A stretch of 64,000 nucleotides of DNA, taken from Latilactobacillus curvatus JCM 1096 = DSM 20019. GTDB lineage: Bacteria > Bacillota > Bacilli > Lactobacillales > Lactobacillaceae. Position numbers and translations under genes: made by a program. The notes below the pieces were generated by a model. The model made no database searches and had not been told where the DNA came from. It worked only from the letters and a program-made list of their open reading frames with translations. The stretch is taken from positions 496,001 through 560,000 of the forward strand of contig NZ_CP026116.1 in assembly GCF_004101845.1 (NCBI RefSeq), in the 5' to 3' direction. Positions within the stretch are counted from its first letter, which is position 1; each line of letters opens with the position of its first letter. Shown here piece after piece: positions 29,763-37,316 of this stretch.

Positions 29763-30560
29763 CTACGCTACAAGTGAAATACGATCACTGTTATACCAAC
29801 GAATATAGTTATCAATTCCGGCGATTGCTTCATGAATTGTCTTAAAATCTTGGAAATTAACGTATTCACGTTTCAAAATTGAATGAAAACTTTCAATTCG
29901 CGCGTTATCGCCGGGCTGACCCTTTCGGGAGTAAGAATGCTTGATACCATACTTCGATAAAGTGTTTTCAAATAAGTCACTTGTGTATTGGCTTCCCATA
30001 TCACTATGAATAATTTGTGGTTTAACTGCTTGCACCATGACTTGGGTAATAACGTTAGTCGCTAGTTCTTTAGTCATCTGCGTATTAAGTTGGTAAGCAA
30101 TAACCCGTCGGGTTACTGGATTATAGACACTAGCTAGGTAACACCAAGTATGGTTAAGGGGAATGTACGTAATATCAGTCAATAAAATACCAGATTGATC
30201 AGTTAACTGCTTAATCAAGTTTGGTCGCTGATCATAATCAGTCTGAGTGGTTGGCTTATTGATTCGTTTAACCATTCTAGATCTAATCCCTAATTCACAC
30301 ATTTGTTGATAGACCAGACGCTGACTAACGTGAATATCAGACTGTTGATTTAGTAAGATCGTTAATCGTGGGTAGCCATACATTGGATATCTTAACCAAG
30401 CCGTTAACACTTCTTGTTTAATTAAATGCCGGCGGCGTTCAGTTCTACTTGGCTGCCAATGTAGATAATCATAGTAGGTTGAGCGCGGAATTTTGAGTAC
30501 TGATAAGATACGCGTAATGCGGTGCCCAGCAAGTAAATTAGCGTTGACGACTTCTAACAC
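29763..30560 (-). CDS. IS3-family transposase OrfB (DDE integrase domain)
   Basis: The 265-residue product has an N-terminal HTH_21-type region (YYDYLHW to MYGYPRLTILL) and an rve integrase core. The DDE triad is visible as LLTDITYIPL, IHSDMGSQYTS and ARIESFHSILKRE. It is normally made as an OrfAB fusion by -1 frameshifting from orfA; in the -1 frame the sequence is continuous upstream to the slippage site. The C-terminus (SDRISLVA) is short for the family. Confidence 0.9.
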   Translation of the reverse strand: MLEVVNANLLAGHRITRILSVLKIPRSTYYDYLHWQPSRTERRRHLIKQEVLTAWLRYPMYGYPRLTILLNQQSDIHVSQRLVYQQMCELGIRSRMVKRINKPTTQTDYDQRPNLIKQLTDQSGILLTDITYIPLNHTWCYLASVYNPVTRRVIAYQLNTQMTKELATNVITQVMVQAVKPQIIHSDMGSQYTSDLFENTLSKYGIKHSYSRKGQPGDNARIESFHSILKREYVNFQDFKTIHEAIAGIDNYIRWYNSDRISLVA

Positions 30561-30580
30561 GAGGGCACGCCCTTTAATAA

Positions 30581-30832
30581 TTAGCTTTTTGCCATGAGCA
30601 CCGCCGCTCGTTTTAAAATATCAAGTTCTTCTTTTAACCGTTTATTTTCTTTAATCAGAGCACGTTCATTTGATGATAGCACTTTAGTGTTGTTAGGATC
30701 AGCTTGTTTAATCCACTTAGTGACCGTTGAAACACTGACGTTGTATTCTTTAGCCAGTGAGTTGGCCGAACGGCCAGTCTGACTTAAGCTAACAATCGAT
30801 TCTTTAAATTCATTTGAATATTTAATTGCCAT
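30581..30832 (-). CDS. IS3-family transposase OrfA (HTH protein)
   Basis: The 83-residue protein has a helix-turn-helix (SANSLAKEYNVSVSTVTKWIK) and a leucine-rich coiled coil (ENKRLKEELDILKRAA), the usual DNA-binding and multimerisation parts of OrfA. A CAAAAAGC slippage stretch just before the stop (30584-30591) allows -1 frameshifting into the orfB frame. Confidence 0.9.
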   Translation of the reverse strand: MAIKYSNEFKESIVSLSQTGRSANSLAKEYNVSVSTVTKWIKQADPNNTKVLSSNERALIKENKRLKEELDILKRAAVLMAKS

Positions 30833-30896
30833 AATAAAAAGCTCCTTTATGATGTATTATATCGAACAGTTTGTCCGTAATTCCATCATAGGAGCC

Positions 30897-31044
30897 ATCT
30901 GATTGTTCCATGTTTAGGTAAACTAGTCCCTTTTTTAGTCTGTGTTTTGGATGGTGTATGTGTTTCAATGGAACGATTGCAACCAGTCATAAAAAACATT
31001 GTGATAGATAGTAATAAAATGAAGACTGGCATTATTTTTTTCAT
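30897..31044 (-). pseudogene. 5' part of the lipoprotein gene split by the IS3-family element
   Basis: It begins MKKIMPVFILLLSITMFFMTGC, a type II signal peptide with lipobox MTGC (Cys at residue 22), followed by a Ser/Thr/Lys-rich linker. It runs into the IS after about 49 codons. It starts 21 bases after the end of the next lipoprotein gene, with GGGAG upstream, so the two formed an operon before the insertion. Confidence 0.8.
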
Positions 31045-31064
31045 AGTGATTGTTTTCTCCCTGA

Positions 31065-31547
31065 TCATTGAATTTGATAAATTGGATAGCGATTGTAGAG
31101 CGGGTCGTTTAGATTGGCTGTGGCAACAATGGCTTGTAGTGTGAAGTCGCGTGGAATGCCCACTGTGACCATCCCATAGCCAAAGTCTTGGTGTGGTTTA
31201 AACTGATTATCGGCAATAAAAATGAAGCCGTCTTCGTCCAGTTTTTGATAGGAATCGTGCGCTAGTGTTTGCGTAGTTGTTTGACTCAAAAACGTTTTGA
31301 GCTTATTTTTCGTATTCAGTTGTTCGTTCGGTTGATGCGCAATGACGAAAAAGGTTTTATGCCGGTAAGACAGCCAATAGGCTTGGACATCTTTTTTGTC
31401 GTAAGTCTGTTGGTTTTGTGGACGCACCGTTTTTTTCTGCGAACTATGCTGAGGCGTCGTTGTTTTTGCAGGATGGTTCTGACAGGCTGTTAGTCCCAAT
31501 AATGCAACGGTCAGCGTCAATGTTAGCCAGAGATGCCTGATTTTCAT
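31065..31547 (-). CDS. Putative lipoprotein of unknown function
   Basis: The 160-residue protein has a signal peptide with lipobox LTAC (Cys near residue 22) and a low-complexity Thr/Gln/Lys linker (about 25-50). The following domain contains VQAYWLSYRHKTFFVIAHQ and FGYGMVTVGIPRDF. I recognise no family. It would be anchored on the outer face of the membrane after LspA cleavage. AAGGAC lies 8 bases before the ATG. The downstream gene in its operon is the IS-broken lipoprotein gene. Confidence 0.75.
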   Translation of the reverse strand: MKIRHLWLTLTLTVALLGLTACQNHPAKTTTPQHSSQKKTVRPQNQQTYDKKDVQAYWLSYRHKTFFVIAHQPNEQLNTKNKLKTFLSQTTTQTLAHDSYQKLDEDGFIFIADNQFKPHQDFGYGMVTVGIPRDFTLQAIVATANLNDPLYNRYPIYQIQ

Positions 31548-31626
31548 AAGATCAGTCCTTCACAGTTTAGTTTACCCCCTATAATTATAACAGTTACGCC
31601 TACTTTGACTAGTCTTAAATATTAAG

Positions 31627-31680
31627 TTTTATCGAAAAACGATAAAAATTAATTGTTTTTCAATAAAAAACGATTATAAT
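31627..31680 (+). promoter_or_regulatory. Promoter and inverted-repeat operator of the DUF2975-XRE operon
   Basis: TTTTATCGAAAAACGATAAAA (31627-31647) is a perfect inverted repeat. A second one, ATTGTTTTTCAAT (31652-31664), overlaps the TTGTTT -35 (31653-31658). A third half-site, AAAAAACGAT, precedes TATAAT (31675-31680). Spacing between the promoter boxes is 16. These are plausible sites for the operon's own XRE regulator. Confidence 0.6.
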
Positions 31681-31712
31681 AAAACTATTCTTAAAAACGA
31701 GGTATCAGATGA

Positions 31713-32180
31713 ATGTTAAAAAAATGGCTACTTAGAATGGCATTACTCGGAATTGCGGCGGTATTTGGTCTGTTAAGTTTGTTAGTGACGATCCAAATTG
31801 TGACCACGAAACACTTAGAATACCCAGCGACAATCTGGATGTTGGCGATTGCTGCGTATGGTGTGACGGCTAGTATTTGGTTTGCATTAATCAAGTTGGC
31901 GCAGATTCTCCGCTTAATTGAGCACCATCAAGTTTTTCTCCCTCAGACGCTACGATATGTATCAGCAATTAGAAAAGCGATTTTGGTTGCGAGTTTGACG
32001 GCCCTTTTTGCCCTACCCTTTTTCTACCGGATTACGCAACTCGAAGATGCACCAGGCTTGATGTTGCTGGGGTTAGGCCTGGTCTTCATTCCGTTTGCAA
32101 TCCTCATTTTGATGCAGATTGTTGAAGATCTTTTTAAAAGTGCAATCGCCTTTCAATCTGAAGTCGATTTAACGGTCTAA
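31713..32180 (+). CDS. DUF2975 family membrane protein
   Basis: The 155-residue protein has four predicted transmembrane helices (about 5-28, 40-66, 88-108 and 118-142). It belongs to the DUF2975 family, which is nearly always paired with a small YozG-type Cro/CI regulator, as here (12-base gap). The role is unknown; a membrane sensor or target for the regulator is an inference. ATG 31713 is the start that gives the full frame, with GAGG 10 bases upstream. Confidence 0.85.
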   Translation: MLKKWLLRMALLGIAAVFGLLSLLVTIQIVTTKHLEYPATIWMLAIAAYGVTASIWFALIKLAQILRLIEHHQVFLPQTLRYVSAIRKAILVASLTALFALPFFYRITQLEDAPGLMLLGLGLVFIPFAILILMQIVEDLFKSAIAFQSEVDLTV

Positions 32181-32191
32181 GGAGGAATTCA

Positions 32192-32398
32192 ATGGCCATT
32201 CGTGTGAATTTAGACGTAATTCTCGCTCAACGGAAAATGAGTGTCACGGCGCTTGCTGAACAGGTCGATATTACGATTGCGAACCTTTCGAATTTAAAAA
32301 CCGGTAAAGCCAAAGCAATTCGCTTTTCGACGCTCGAGAAGTTATGTCGCGTATTAGACTGCCAACCTGGTGATATTTTAGAATATAGCGATGATTAA
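32192..32398 (+). CDS. YozG-like Cro/CI (XRE) family regulator
   Basis: The 68-residue single-domain HTH protein reads MSVTALAEQVDITIANLSNLKTGKAKAIRFSTLEKLCRVLDCQPGDILEY, ending right after the domain as is typical of this subfamily. AAGGAGG precedes the ATG. It is cotranscribed with the DUF2975 gene and probably autoregulates through the inverted repeats at 31627-31680. Confidence 0.92.
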   Translation: MAIRVNLDVILAQRKMSVTALAEQVDITIANLSNLKTGKAKAIRFSTLEKLCRVLDCQPGDILEYSDD

Positions 32399-32402
32399 TC
32401 CT

Positions 32403-32433
32403 GCGGCCCCCTTTTATCGGGGACCGCTTTTTT
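32403..32433 (+). terminator. Terminator of the DUF2975-XRE operon
   Basis: The GC-rich stem GCGGCCCC / GGGGACCGC (32403-32410 / 32419-32427) is followed by a run of six T. Confidence 0.88.
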
Positions 32434-32502
32434 AATGCTTCAGTACACTGGTTGATGCGATATGTAGTATAATAAATCCGTAGTGATTATGAAAGGGGTT
32501 TT

Positions 32503-33522
32503 ATGCTGATGTATTACGTTGTGATGAAGTCAAATGATATTCGCCGAAACTTGGCAACCGAACAATATTTAATGAATCAAAAAAATTTCGATGAACCACT
32601 CTTACTATTCTACATTGAGAAACCATGCATTATCGTGGGCCGCAACCAAAATACGTATGAAGAAATCAATCAAAAATACGTGGAAGACCATGATATTACA
32701 GTCACACGCCGGTTGTCTGGTGGCGGTGGGATTTATCAAGATCTCGGTAACCTTTGTTTCAGTTTCGTGGTGAACGCAGATTCTGAACAATTCGGTGATT
32801 TCAAATCCTTCACGCAACCAATCGTCGATGCACTCCATCAAATGGGCGCCACAACGGCTGAAGTTTCTGGTCGCAATGATATGTTAGTGGACGGTAAAAA
32901 ATTCTCAGGGAACGCGATGTACACCAAGAATGGTAAAACCTTCTCCCACGGTACCCTTTCATGGGATGTTGATTTAGATGTTTTGACCCAAGCCTTGAAT
33001 GTCCCTGCAGATAAGATTGCGTCAAAAGGCATTAAATCGATTCGACAACGCGTCACAAACCTAAAAGGGCACGTTGACCCTGAATACCAAAACATGTCGA
33101 CAGAAGAGTTCAGAGACGTCTTATTACTGAACTTGATGCACGCCGATCAACTAGCTGATATTGCCGACCGCGAATATCAATTAACGGCCGCAGACGAACA
33201 AGCCATCGATAAGATTTTTAACGATCTCTATAGCAATTGGGACTGGGTCTATGGCAAGTCACCTAAATCAACGATTCAAAAACGCAAACACTTCGATTTC
33301 GGGACGATTGATGCGCGCTTGTTAATCGAAAATGGGAAGATTGCCAACGTCAAGTTCTACGGCGACTTCTTCGGTTCCGGCGATGCCAACGAATTGGCTG
33401 AAAAGTTAGTCGGCACGGTTTATGACCGTGAACATTTAGCAAGCACTCTCGAACCAATCGACACCACGTCCTATTTCACAGGGATTCCAAAAACAGAATT
33501 AGTTGAATTATTAGCACAATAG
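32503..33522 (+). CDS. lplA: Lipoate-protein ligase
   Basis: This 339-residue BPL/LplA-family enzyme activates free lipoate with ATP and attaches it to lipoyl domains of 2-oxoacid dehydrogenase or glycine cleavage proteins. The lipoate-binding RRLSGGGGIYQDLGN is near residue 70 and the catalytic Lys is in DGKKFSGNA near 130. A C-terminal accessory domain of about 80 residues is present. ATG 32503 and ATG 32509 are both possible relative to AAAGGGG. A TATAAT box (32468-32473) lies upstream with a poor -35. Confidence 0.94.
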   Translation: MLMYYVVMKSNDIRRNLATEQYLMNQKNFDEPLLLFYIEKPCIIVGRNQNTYEEINQKYVEDHDITVTRRLSGGGGIYQDLGNLCFSFVVNADSEQFGDFKSFTQPIVDALHQMGATTAEVSGRNDMLVDGKKFSGNAMYTKNGKTFSHGTLSWDVDLDVLTQALNVPADKIASKGIKSIRQRVTNLKGHVDPEYQNMSTEEFRDVLLLNLMHADQLADIADREYQLTAADEQAIDKIFNDLYSNWDWVYGKSPKSTIQKRKHFDFGTIDARLLIENGKIANVKFYGDFFGSGDANELAEKLVGTVYDREHLASTLEPIDTTSYFTGIPKTELVELLAQ

Positions 33523-33532
33523 TAACTAGCTA

Positions 33533-33575
33533 AAAAGAGCTACTACCAGAATAATCTTGGTAGTAGCTCTTTTAG
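33533..33575. terminator. Bidirectional terminator between lplA and the ABC permease gene
   Basis: The long stem AAAGAGCTACTACCA / TGGTAGTAGCTCTTT with an 8-to-10-base loop is flanked by A and T runs. Confidence 0.92.
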
Positions 33576-33576
33576 G

Positions 33577-34323
33577 TTAACGTGCAAATCGTTTAAAACG
33601 AATCGCCATGCGTCTGGTTTGCATGAAGTGTTGACAAATACCAGCAATAACTAATGGGATGAGGATGCCTATTACCCCACTAATCCAGAAAATCGGTTGG
33701 TGGAATAGATTTGCGAGTTGGTTCATTGGTTGATCACCAGGAATGTTCAGGACAAAAGTATCCACCCAGCTTGGTAACATGCGTTCAATCGCTGGTTCAA
33801 TGTAGTGTTGATAGAGTGTCGACAGAATTAGCCATGCAGCAAATAAGAAAAGCCAAGCTTTACGTTCAAATAACGTAATGAAACTGCTAATGGCAATCCC
33901 TTCTGCCATGATGGTCCAGATGAGTACAATGGCCAGCAGGACGAAACGGCTATCAAGAAAGAAGCGATTAATCCCACTTTGGTGGGCAGCAATGAAGTAT
34001 GTGCCGCCGTAGAGTGTTAGGAAACTAATCAATTGACTGCTGAAGAGGCTAATCACTTGGGTGGTATAACTAATACTGCGCGGAATGCCATTTAGAATCC
34101 CAAAATTAAACGGCTTGCGGGTTGTCGCAAACGAAAGGAAAATCAGAACGAGTTGGCTGACGACTAAGGAACCGCTCAAGAGCGTGAACCAAAAGGCCTT
34201 CCAGGTCATTTGATTGGAGAAGATTAAAATGGAACCGCCTGTGATGATGACGAAGACGGCAATTGCCATTAATAAGCCGCGCCAAATCGCTGCTAGGCGG
34301 TACCGCATCATTGCATTAAACAT
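33577..34323 (-). CDS. ABC transporter permease of a GntR-type operon
   Basis: The 248-residue membrane protein has about six hydrophobic helices and no catalytic motif. It is the last gene of a GntR-ATPase-permease operon, the YtrA-like arrangement common in Firmicutes. ATG 34323 overlaps the ATPase stop by 8 bases and follows AAAGGAAG; the longer GTG start is less well placed. The substrate is unknown. Relatives respond to cell-envelope stress or antimicrobial peptides, which is inference here. Confidence 0.82.
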   Translation of the reverse strand: MFNAMMRYRLAAIWRGLLMAIAVFVIITGGSILIFSNQMTWKAFWFTLLSGSLVVSQLVLIFLSFATTRKPFNFGILNGIPRSISYTTQVISLFSSQLISFLTLYGGTYFIAAHQSGINRFFLDSRFVLLAIVLIWTIMAEGIAISSFITLFERKAWLFLFAAWLILSTLYQHYIEPAIERMLPSWVDTFVLNIPGDQPMNQLANLFHQPIFWISGVIGILIPLVIAGICQHFMQTRRMAIRFKRFAR

Positions 34324-35188
34324 GTGCTTCACTTCCTTTGTTCGTTAATTTAATGAAAGTTTCTTGTAGATCGATATGGTCAATCGTTAGACGATCTGGA
34401 ATAACCCGTTCTTCTGGTAAGACGTCATAAAGATAAACCGTGTATAAGGTCCCCATTTGCTGGGAATCTAAGACGTTTAAGTCGGTACAGTACTCGCGAA
34501 CAAGTTCTTCCGGGCCACTGACACGGTAACTCTTGGCGAGGACGGTTTCCAAATCATCATCGACAATTAATTGAGCGTCGTTCAAGACCAAGACGTGTTC
34601 GACTAAGGTCGCGATTTCTTCGATGATATGGGTCGCAACGACAAATGTCCGTGGCCGACTTTCATAGGCCTGTAAAATGTAGCGGTATAAGAGGCTACGG
34701 TAGTTAGCATCTAAGCCTAAGACTGGTTCATCGAGGAAAACATATTCCGCCGGCACACAAAGCGCAACAATTGTTTTAAAAATCGTGCGGTACCCAGTTG
34801 AAAGCTGATTGAGTTTCTTTTTTGGATTCAAATCAAATGCAGTCAGCATTTCTTTGGCGAGTGCATGATCAAATGAACCTTGCAGTAAGGCGGTATTTTT
34901 AATAATGGTCCGCAATTTGTCATCTTTATTAAAGAGATTGATTTCCGACATCAAGTAAATCGTTTGTAACGGATGATCGCGACCGGTTAAGACCGTATCG
35001 CCCCATTTAATCTCACCTAGGGATGCAGTTTGATGATTGGCTAGAATACTTAATAAGGTACTCTTACCCACCCCATTGCGGCCGAGTAAGCCGTAAATTG
35101 TATTGGGTTTAAGTGTTAAGTTGATGTCGTCGAGGACGACCTGTTTCCCAAATTGTTTAATCAGTTGTGTGGTTTGTAAATTAGGCAT
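34316..35188 (-). CDS. ABC transporter ATP-binding protein of a GntR-type operon
   Basis: This 290-residue ATPase has Walker A GRNGVGKST near residue 35, signature LSTGYRT, Walker B YVFLDEPVLGLD and an H-loop ATHIIEE. ATG 35188 is chosen because it is 8 bases from AAAGGGG. It overlaps the gntR stop by 8 bases, so the three genes are coupled. It pairs with the permease that follows. Confidence 0.92.
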   Translation of the reverse strand: MPNLQTTQLIKQFGKQVVLDDINLTLKPNTIYGLLGRNGVGKSTLLSILANHQTASLGEIKWGDTVLTGRDHPLQTIYLMSEINLFNKDDKLRTIIKNTALLQGSFDHALAKEMLTAFDLNPKKKLNQLSTGYRTIFKTIVALCVPAEYVFLDEPVLGLDANYRSLLYRYILQAYESRPRTFVVATHIIEEIATLVEHVLVLNDAQLIVDDDLETVLAKSYRVSGPEELVREYCTDLNVLDSQQMGTLYTVYLYDVLPEERVIPDRLTIDHIDLQETFIKLTNKGSEAHV

Positions 35189-35552
35189 GGTCATAACCCC
35201 TTTCAATCAGTGCAATTAGGTCGTCTTTGGTTAGATTTAATTGTTGTGCTTCAGTGATAAATTGGGCAACATAGTGTTCAAAAAATTCAGATTGCCGTTT
35301 TTCAGTGATCTGTGCGGGTGCGCTTGATGTGACGAACATGCCGAGTCCCCTTTTCTTTTCGATTAAGCCGCTGGTAACGAGTTGATTCATCCCTTTGAGT
35401 ACAGTGGCTGGATTGATATTGAATTGTCTGGAAATTTCAGTTGTCGATGGGACTTGACTACCAGGTGGAAAGACCCCAGTAAAAATACCCTCTTCAATTT
35501 GTTCGGCAATCTGCCGGTAGAGTGGTGTATCATTATTAAATTCAAAAAGCAT
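35181..35552 (-). CDS. GntR family (YtrA subfamily) transcriptional regulator
   Basis: The 123-residue protein has an N-terminal winged helix (TPLYRQIAEQIEEGIFTGVFPPGSQVPSTTEISRQFNI is its core) and a short C-terminal dimerisation tail of about 40 residues, the YtrA hallmark. ATG 35552 follows GGAGG. It is the first gene of the ABC operon and probably represses it. The AT-rich upstream region (35580-35610) has TAGTTA-type repeats that may be its operator. Confidence 0.9.
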   Translation of the reverse strand: MLFEFNNDTPLYRQIAEQIEEGIFTGVFPPGSQVPSTTEISRQFNINPATVLKGMNQLVTSGLIEKKRGLGMFVTSSAPAQITEKRQSEFFEHYVAQFITEAQQLNLTKDDLIALIERGYDHA

Positions 35553-35637
35553 CCGGAACACCTCCGTTTCGTTAATTGGTTAGTTACTTATGTAGTTAAC
35601 TATAATACGTAGGCTGCGAAATGTAAACCGCTCCTCA

Positions 35638-35694
35638 AAAACATTTGATTATTCGTTCATATTCACCTATTATGTACTTATAATCAAATGTTTT
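35638..35694 (+). promoter_or_regulatory. Promoter of the SatD operon enclosed by a perfect inverted repeat
   Basis: AAAACATTTGATTAT (35638-35652) and ATAATCAAATGTTTT (35680-35694) are exact 15-base inverted copies separated by 27 bases. TATAAT (35679-35684) overlaps the right copy and TTCATA (35656-35661) is 17 bases upstream. The layout suggests a repressor-binding pair, or an mRNA hairpin in the leader. Confidence 0.65.
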
Positions 35695-35711
35695 CAGAGA
35701 GGATGAGAACG

Positions 35712-36509
35712 ATGCAGACAGCCTATTGTTTCATTGATTTAGCGGATAGCCGCACCCGTTTTACGGAACAAGCACAGACACTCCAGTTATTGCAACACTT
35801 CGCCGACACGTTGAATCACCATTTTCCAGCGTTATTAACACCATTTGCAATTAAGGATGGTGATGGTCTATTGGGCGGTTTTTCAGCGGATGACCAGGCA
35901 CAGATTGTTGATGTCTATCCCTTTTGTAATGCCTATTTAAAGAGTGACGCTTTTCAAACTTTCTGGCAGACACATTTTGCGGGGCTGGCGGAGCCCACTT
36001 TTTATTTTGGGGTTGGCTTAGGAACGATGACTACGCCGAGTCCAAGTGACTATCAGGATATCAATCGGGTCAACGGGACAGCAATTGTGAACGCCCTCGC
36101 CGCAGCAGATCAAGCCAAACTGTTGCGTCAAGGTGCTGAATTAGCACAAGGTTATCCCTTTATGACGACGGCCTTTCAATTTCAATTAGTGGCAGATCAA
36201 CCAGCCGCAAATGGGATTAATGCCCTCTTTTATTTAATTTATGAGCAACTCTTGAATACGCAGTTGCGCAAGGACGCTTTTGCTGAAATCGTGCTTCAAC
36301 CAACATTGAAACGCTATGAATTAGCGGAATTGTTGTGGACCAAATACGGCGTTGCTTCCTATGAACTAGACTACAGTGATCAAAAAGGGCGTGCATTAGC
36401 CTCTAGTAAAGTCAGTCGCTTACTGAATCAGATTCAGTATCCCTTGATTGAACAGACCCTGGCAACGTTGCGCGCGCAACTGATGACCTTTAAGGAGGCA
36501 GTCGAATGA
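35712..36509 (+). CDS. SatD family protein
   Basis: The 265-residue soluble protein starts MQTAYCFIDLADSR, contains AIKDGDGLLGGF and FYFGVGLGTMTT segments, and has a C-terminal HTH-like stretch (ELAELLWTKYGVASYELDYSDQKG, then SKVSRLL). It resembles the SatD family seen in streptococcal acid-tolerance loci. The biochemical role is unknown. ATG 35712 follows GAGAGG at a normal distance. Its stop overlaps the DUF3307 start (ATGA). Confidence 0.72.
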   Translation: MQTAYCFIDLADSRTRFTEQAQTLQLLQHFADTLNHHFPALLTPFAIKDGDGLLGGFSADDQAQIVDVYPFCNAYLKSDAFQTFWQTHFAGLAEPTFYFGVGLGTMTTPSPSDYQDINRVNGTAIVNALAAADQAKLLRQGAELAQGYPFMTTAFQFQLVADQPAANGINALFYLIYEQLLNTQLRKDAFAEIVLQPTLKRYELAELLWTKYGVASYELDYSDQKGRALASSKVSRLLNQIQYPLIEQTLATLRAQLMTFKEAVE

Positions 36510-37267
36510 ACCTCTTTGCGCTTTTCTTGCTTAGTCATATTGGCTGCGACTTTGTCTTTCAATCTGATCAGATGGCTCAATGCAAACGATCAACGAAACT
36601 CGGTGTGAAATGGTGGCCATTATGCAAGCACGCACTGACACAAGTCCCGTTAGTGCTTATTTTATGGGGTGGCGGTTGGTTAATGGCACCACCTACTTGG
36701 CCACATTGGCAACCGTTACTAATCGGCTTAGTCATCATTGTGATGAGTCATTGGCTCATTGATCTATTTAAACAAAATAGCCAGCCACTTTTAAAAGCAC
36801 AGCTACATTTAACCAGCAATCGCGTACCAGTGATGAGTTATACCATCGATCAAGCACTCCATTTAATAGTGATCGGTCTTGTGAGCATGTTCCTCGGCCA
36901 GCAATGGGCGTTTAACCATGTGAACCGATTGTTATTGGCTGCCAGTATTGTTTTGAGCACGTTATTATTTGCCGATTATTTCATTAGCTTCTATTTAAAA
37001 GGACTGGATTTAAACATGGATCGCCTGCCAGATGGTGCAAAACTGGGTCGGCATATTGGTCATTTAGAACGGTTTGCCATCTTAATCTTGTTTTACACGC
37101 ACAATGTTGCGAGTATTGCTGTGATTGTGGCGATTAAGGCGCTGACCCGCTTTAAAGCCATTGAATCCAACGAACACCACTTCGCCGAATATTACCTCAT
37201 TGGGAGTTTGCTCAGTCTGATCTTCGGCTGTCTTGGCGGTTATCTATTAAGTCTTATTGCGCATTAA
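36506..37267 (+). CDS. DUF3307 family membrane protein
   Basis: The 253-residue protein has about six to seven hydrophobic segments. The N-terminal LLSHIGCDFVFQSDQMAQCKR and the WLIDLFKQ segment fit DUF3307. AAGGAGG lies before the start inside the end of satD. The SatD-DUF3307 pair recurs in Firmicutes, so the two probably act together, perhaps with SatD as a cytosolic regulator; this is inference. Confidence 0.75.
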   Translation: MNLFALFLLSHIGCDFVFQSDQMAQCKRSTKLGVKWWPLCKHALTQVPLVLILWGGGWLMAPPTWPHWQPLLIGLVIIVMSHWLIDLFKQNSQPLLKAQLHLTSNRVPVMSYTIDQALHLIVIGLVSMFLGQQWAFNHVNRLLLAASIVLSTLLFADYFISFYLKGLDLNMDRLPDGAKLGRHIGHLERFAILILFYTHNVASIAVIVAIKALTRFKAIESNEHHFAEYYLIGSLLSLIFGCLGGYLLSLIAH

Positions 37268-37314
37268 AAAAGTGCCACAGAATCAGGATTTTTCCTGTTC
37301 TGCGGCACTTTTTA
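37266..37314. terminator. Bidirectional terminator between the DUF3307 gene and the alcohol dehydrogenase gene
   Basis: The long stem AAAAAGTGCCaCAGAAtCAGGA / TCCTGttCTGcGGCACTTTTT ends in T and A runs on both sides. Confidence 0.88.
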
Positions 37315-37316
37315 TA

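Larger units (their letters stand above)
29595..30896 (-). mobile_element. IS3-family insertion sequence (IS1520-like), 1302 bp
   Basis: Terminal inverted repeats start GGCTCCTATG at both ends, with further matches such as a shared GGAC. They flank orfA and orfB. The 3-bp target duplication ATC is at 29592-29594 and 30897-30899. An orfA-orfB arrangement with a -1 slippage site is typical of the family. The length and host suggest IS1520, first described in L. sakei, but that name is from memory and unverified. About 168 bases after orfB are non-coding. Confidence 0.9.

Noticed and set aside
35580-35612. TAGTTA-rich sequence upstream of the GntR gene as a palindromic operator.
   Set aside because: Only partial symmetry is seen; mentioned with the gene but not strong enough for its own entry.
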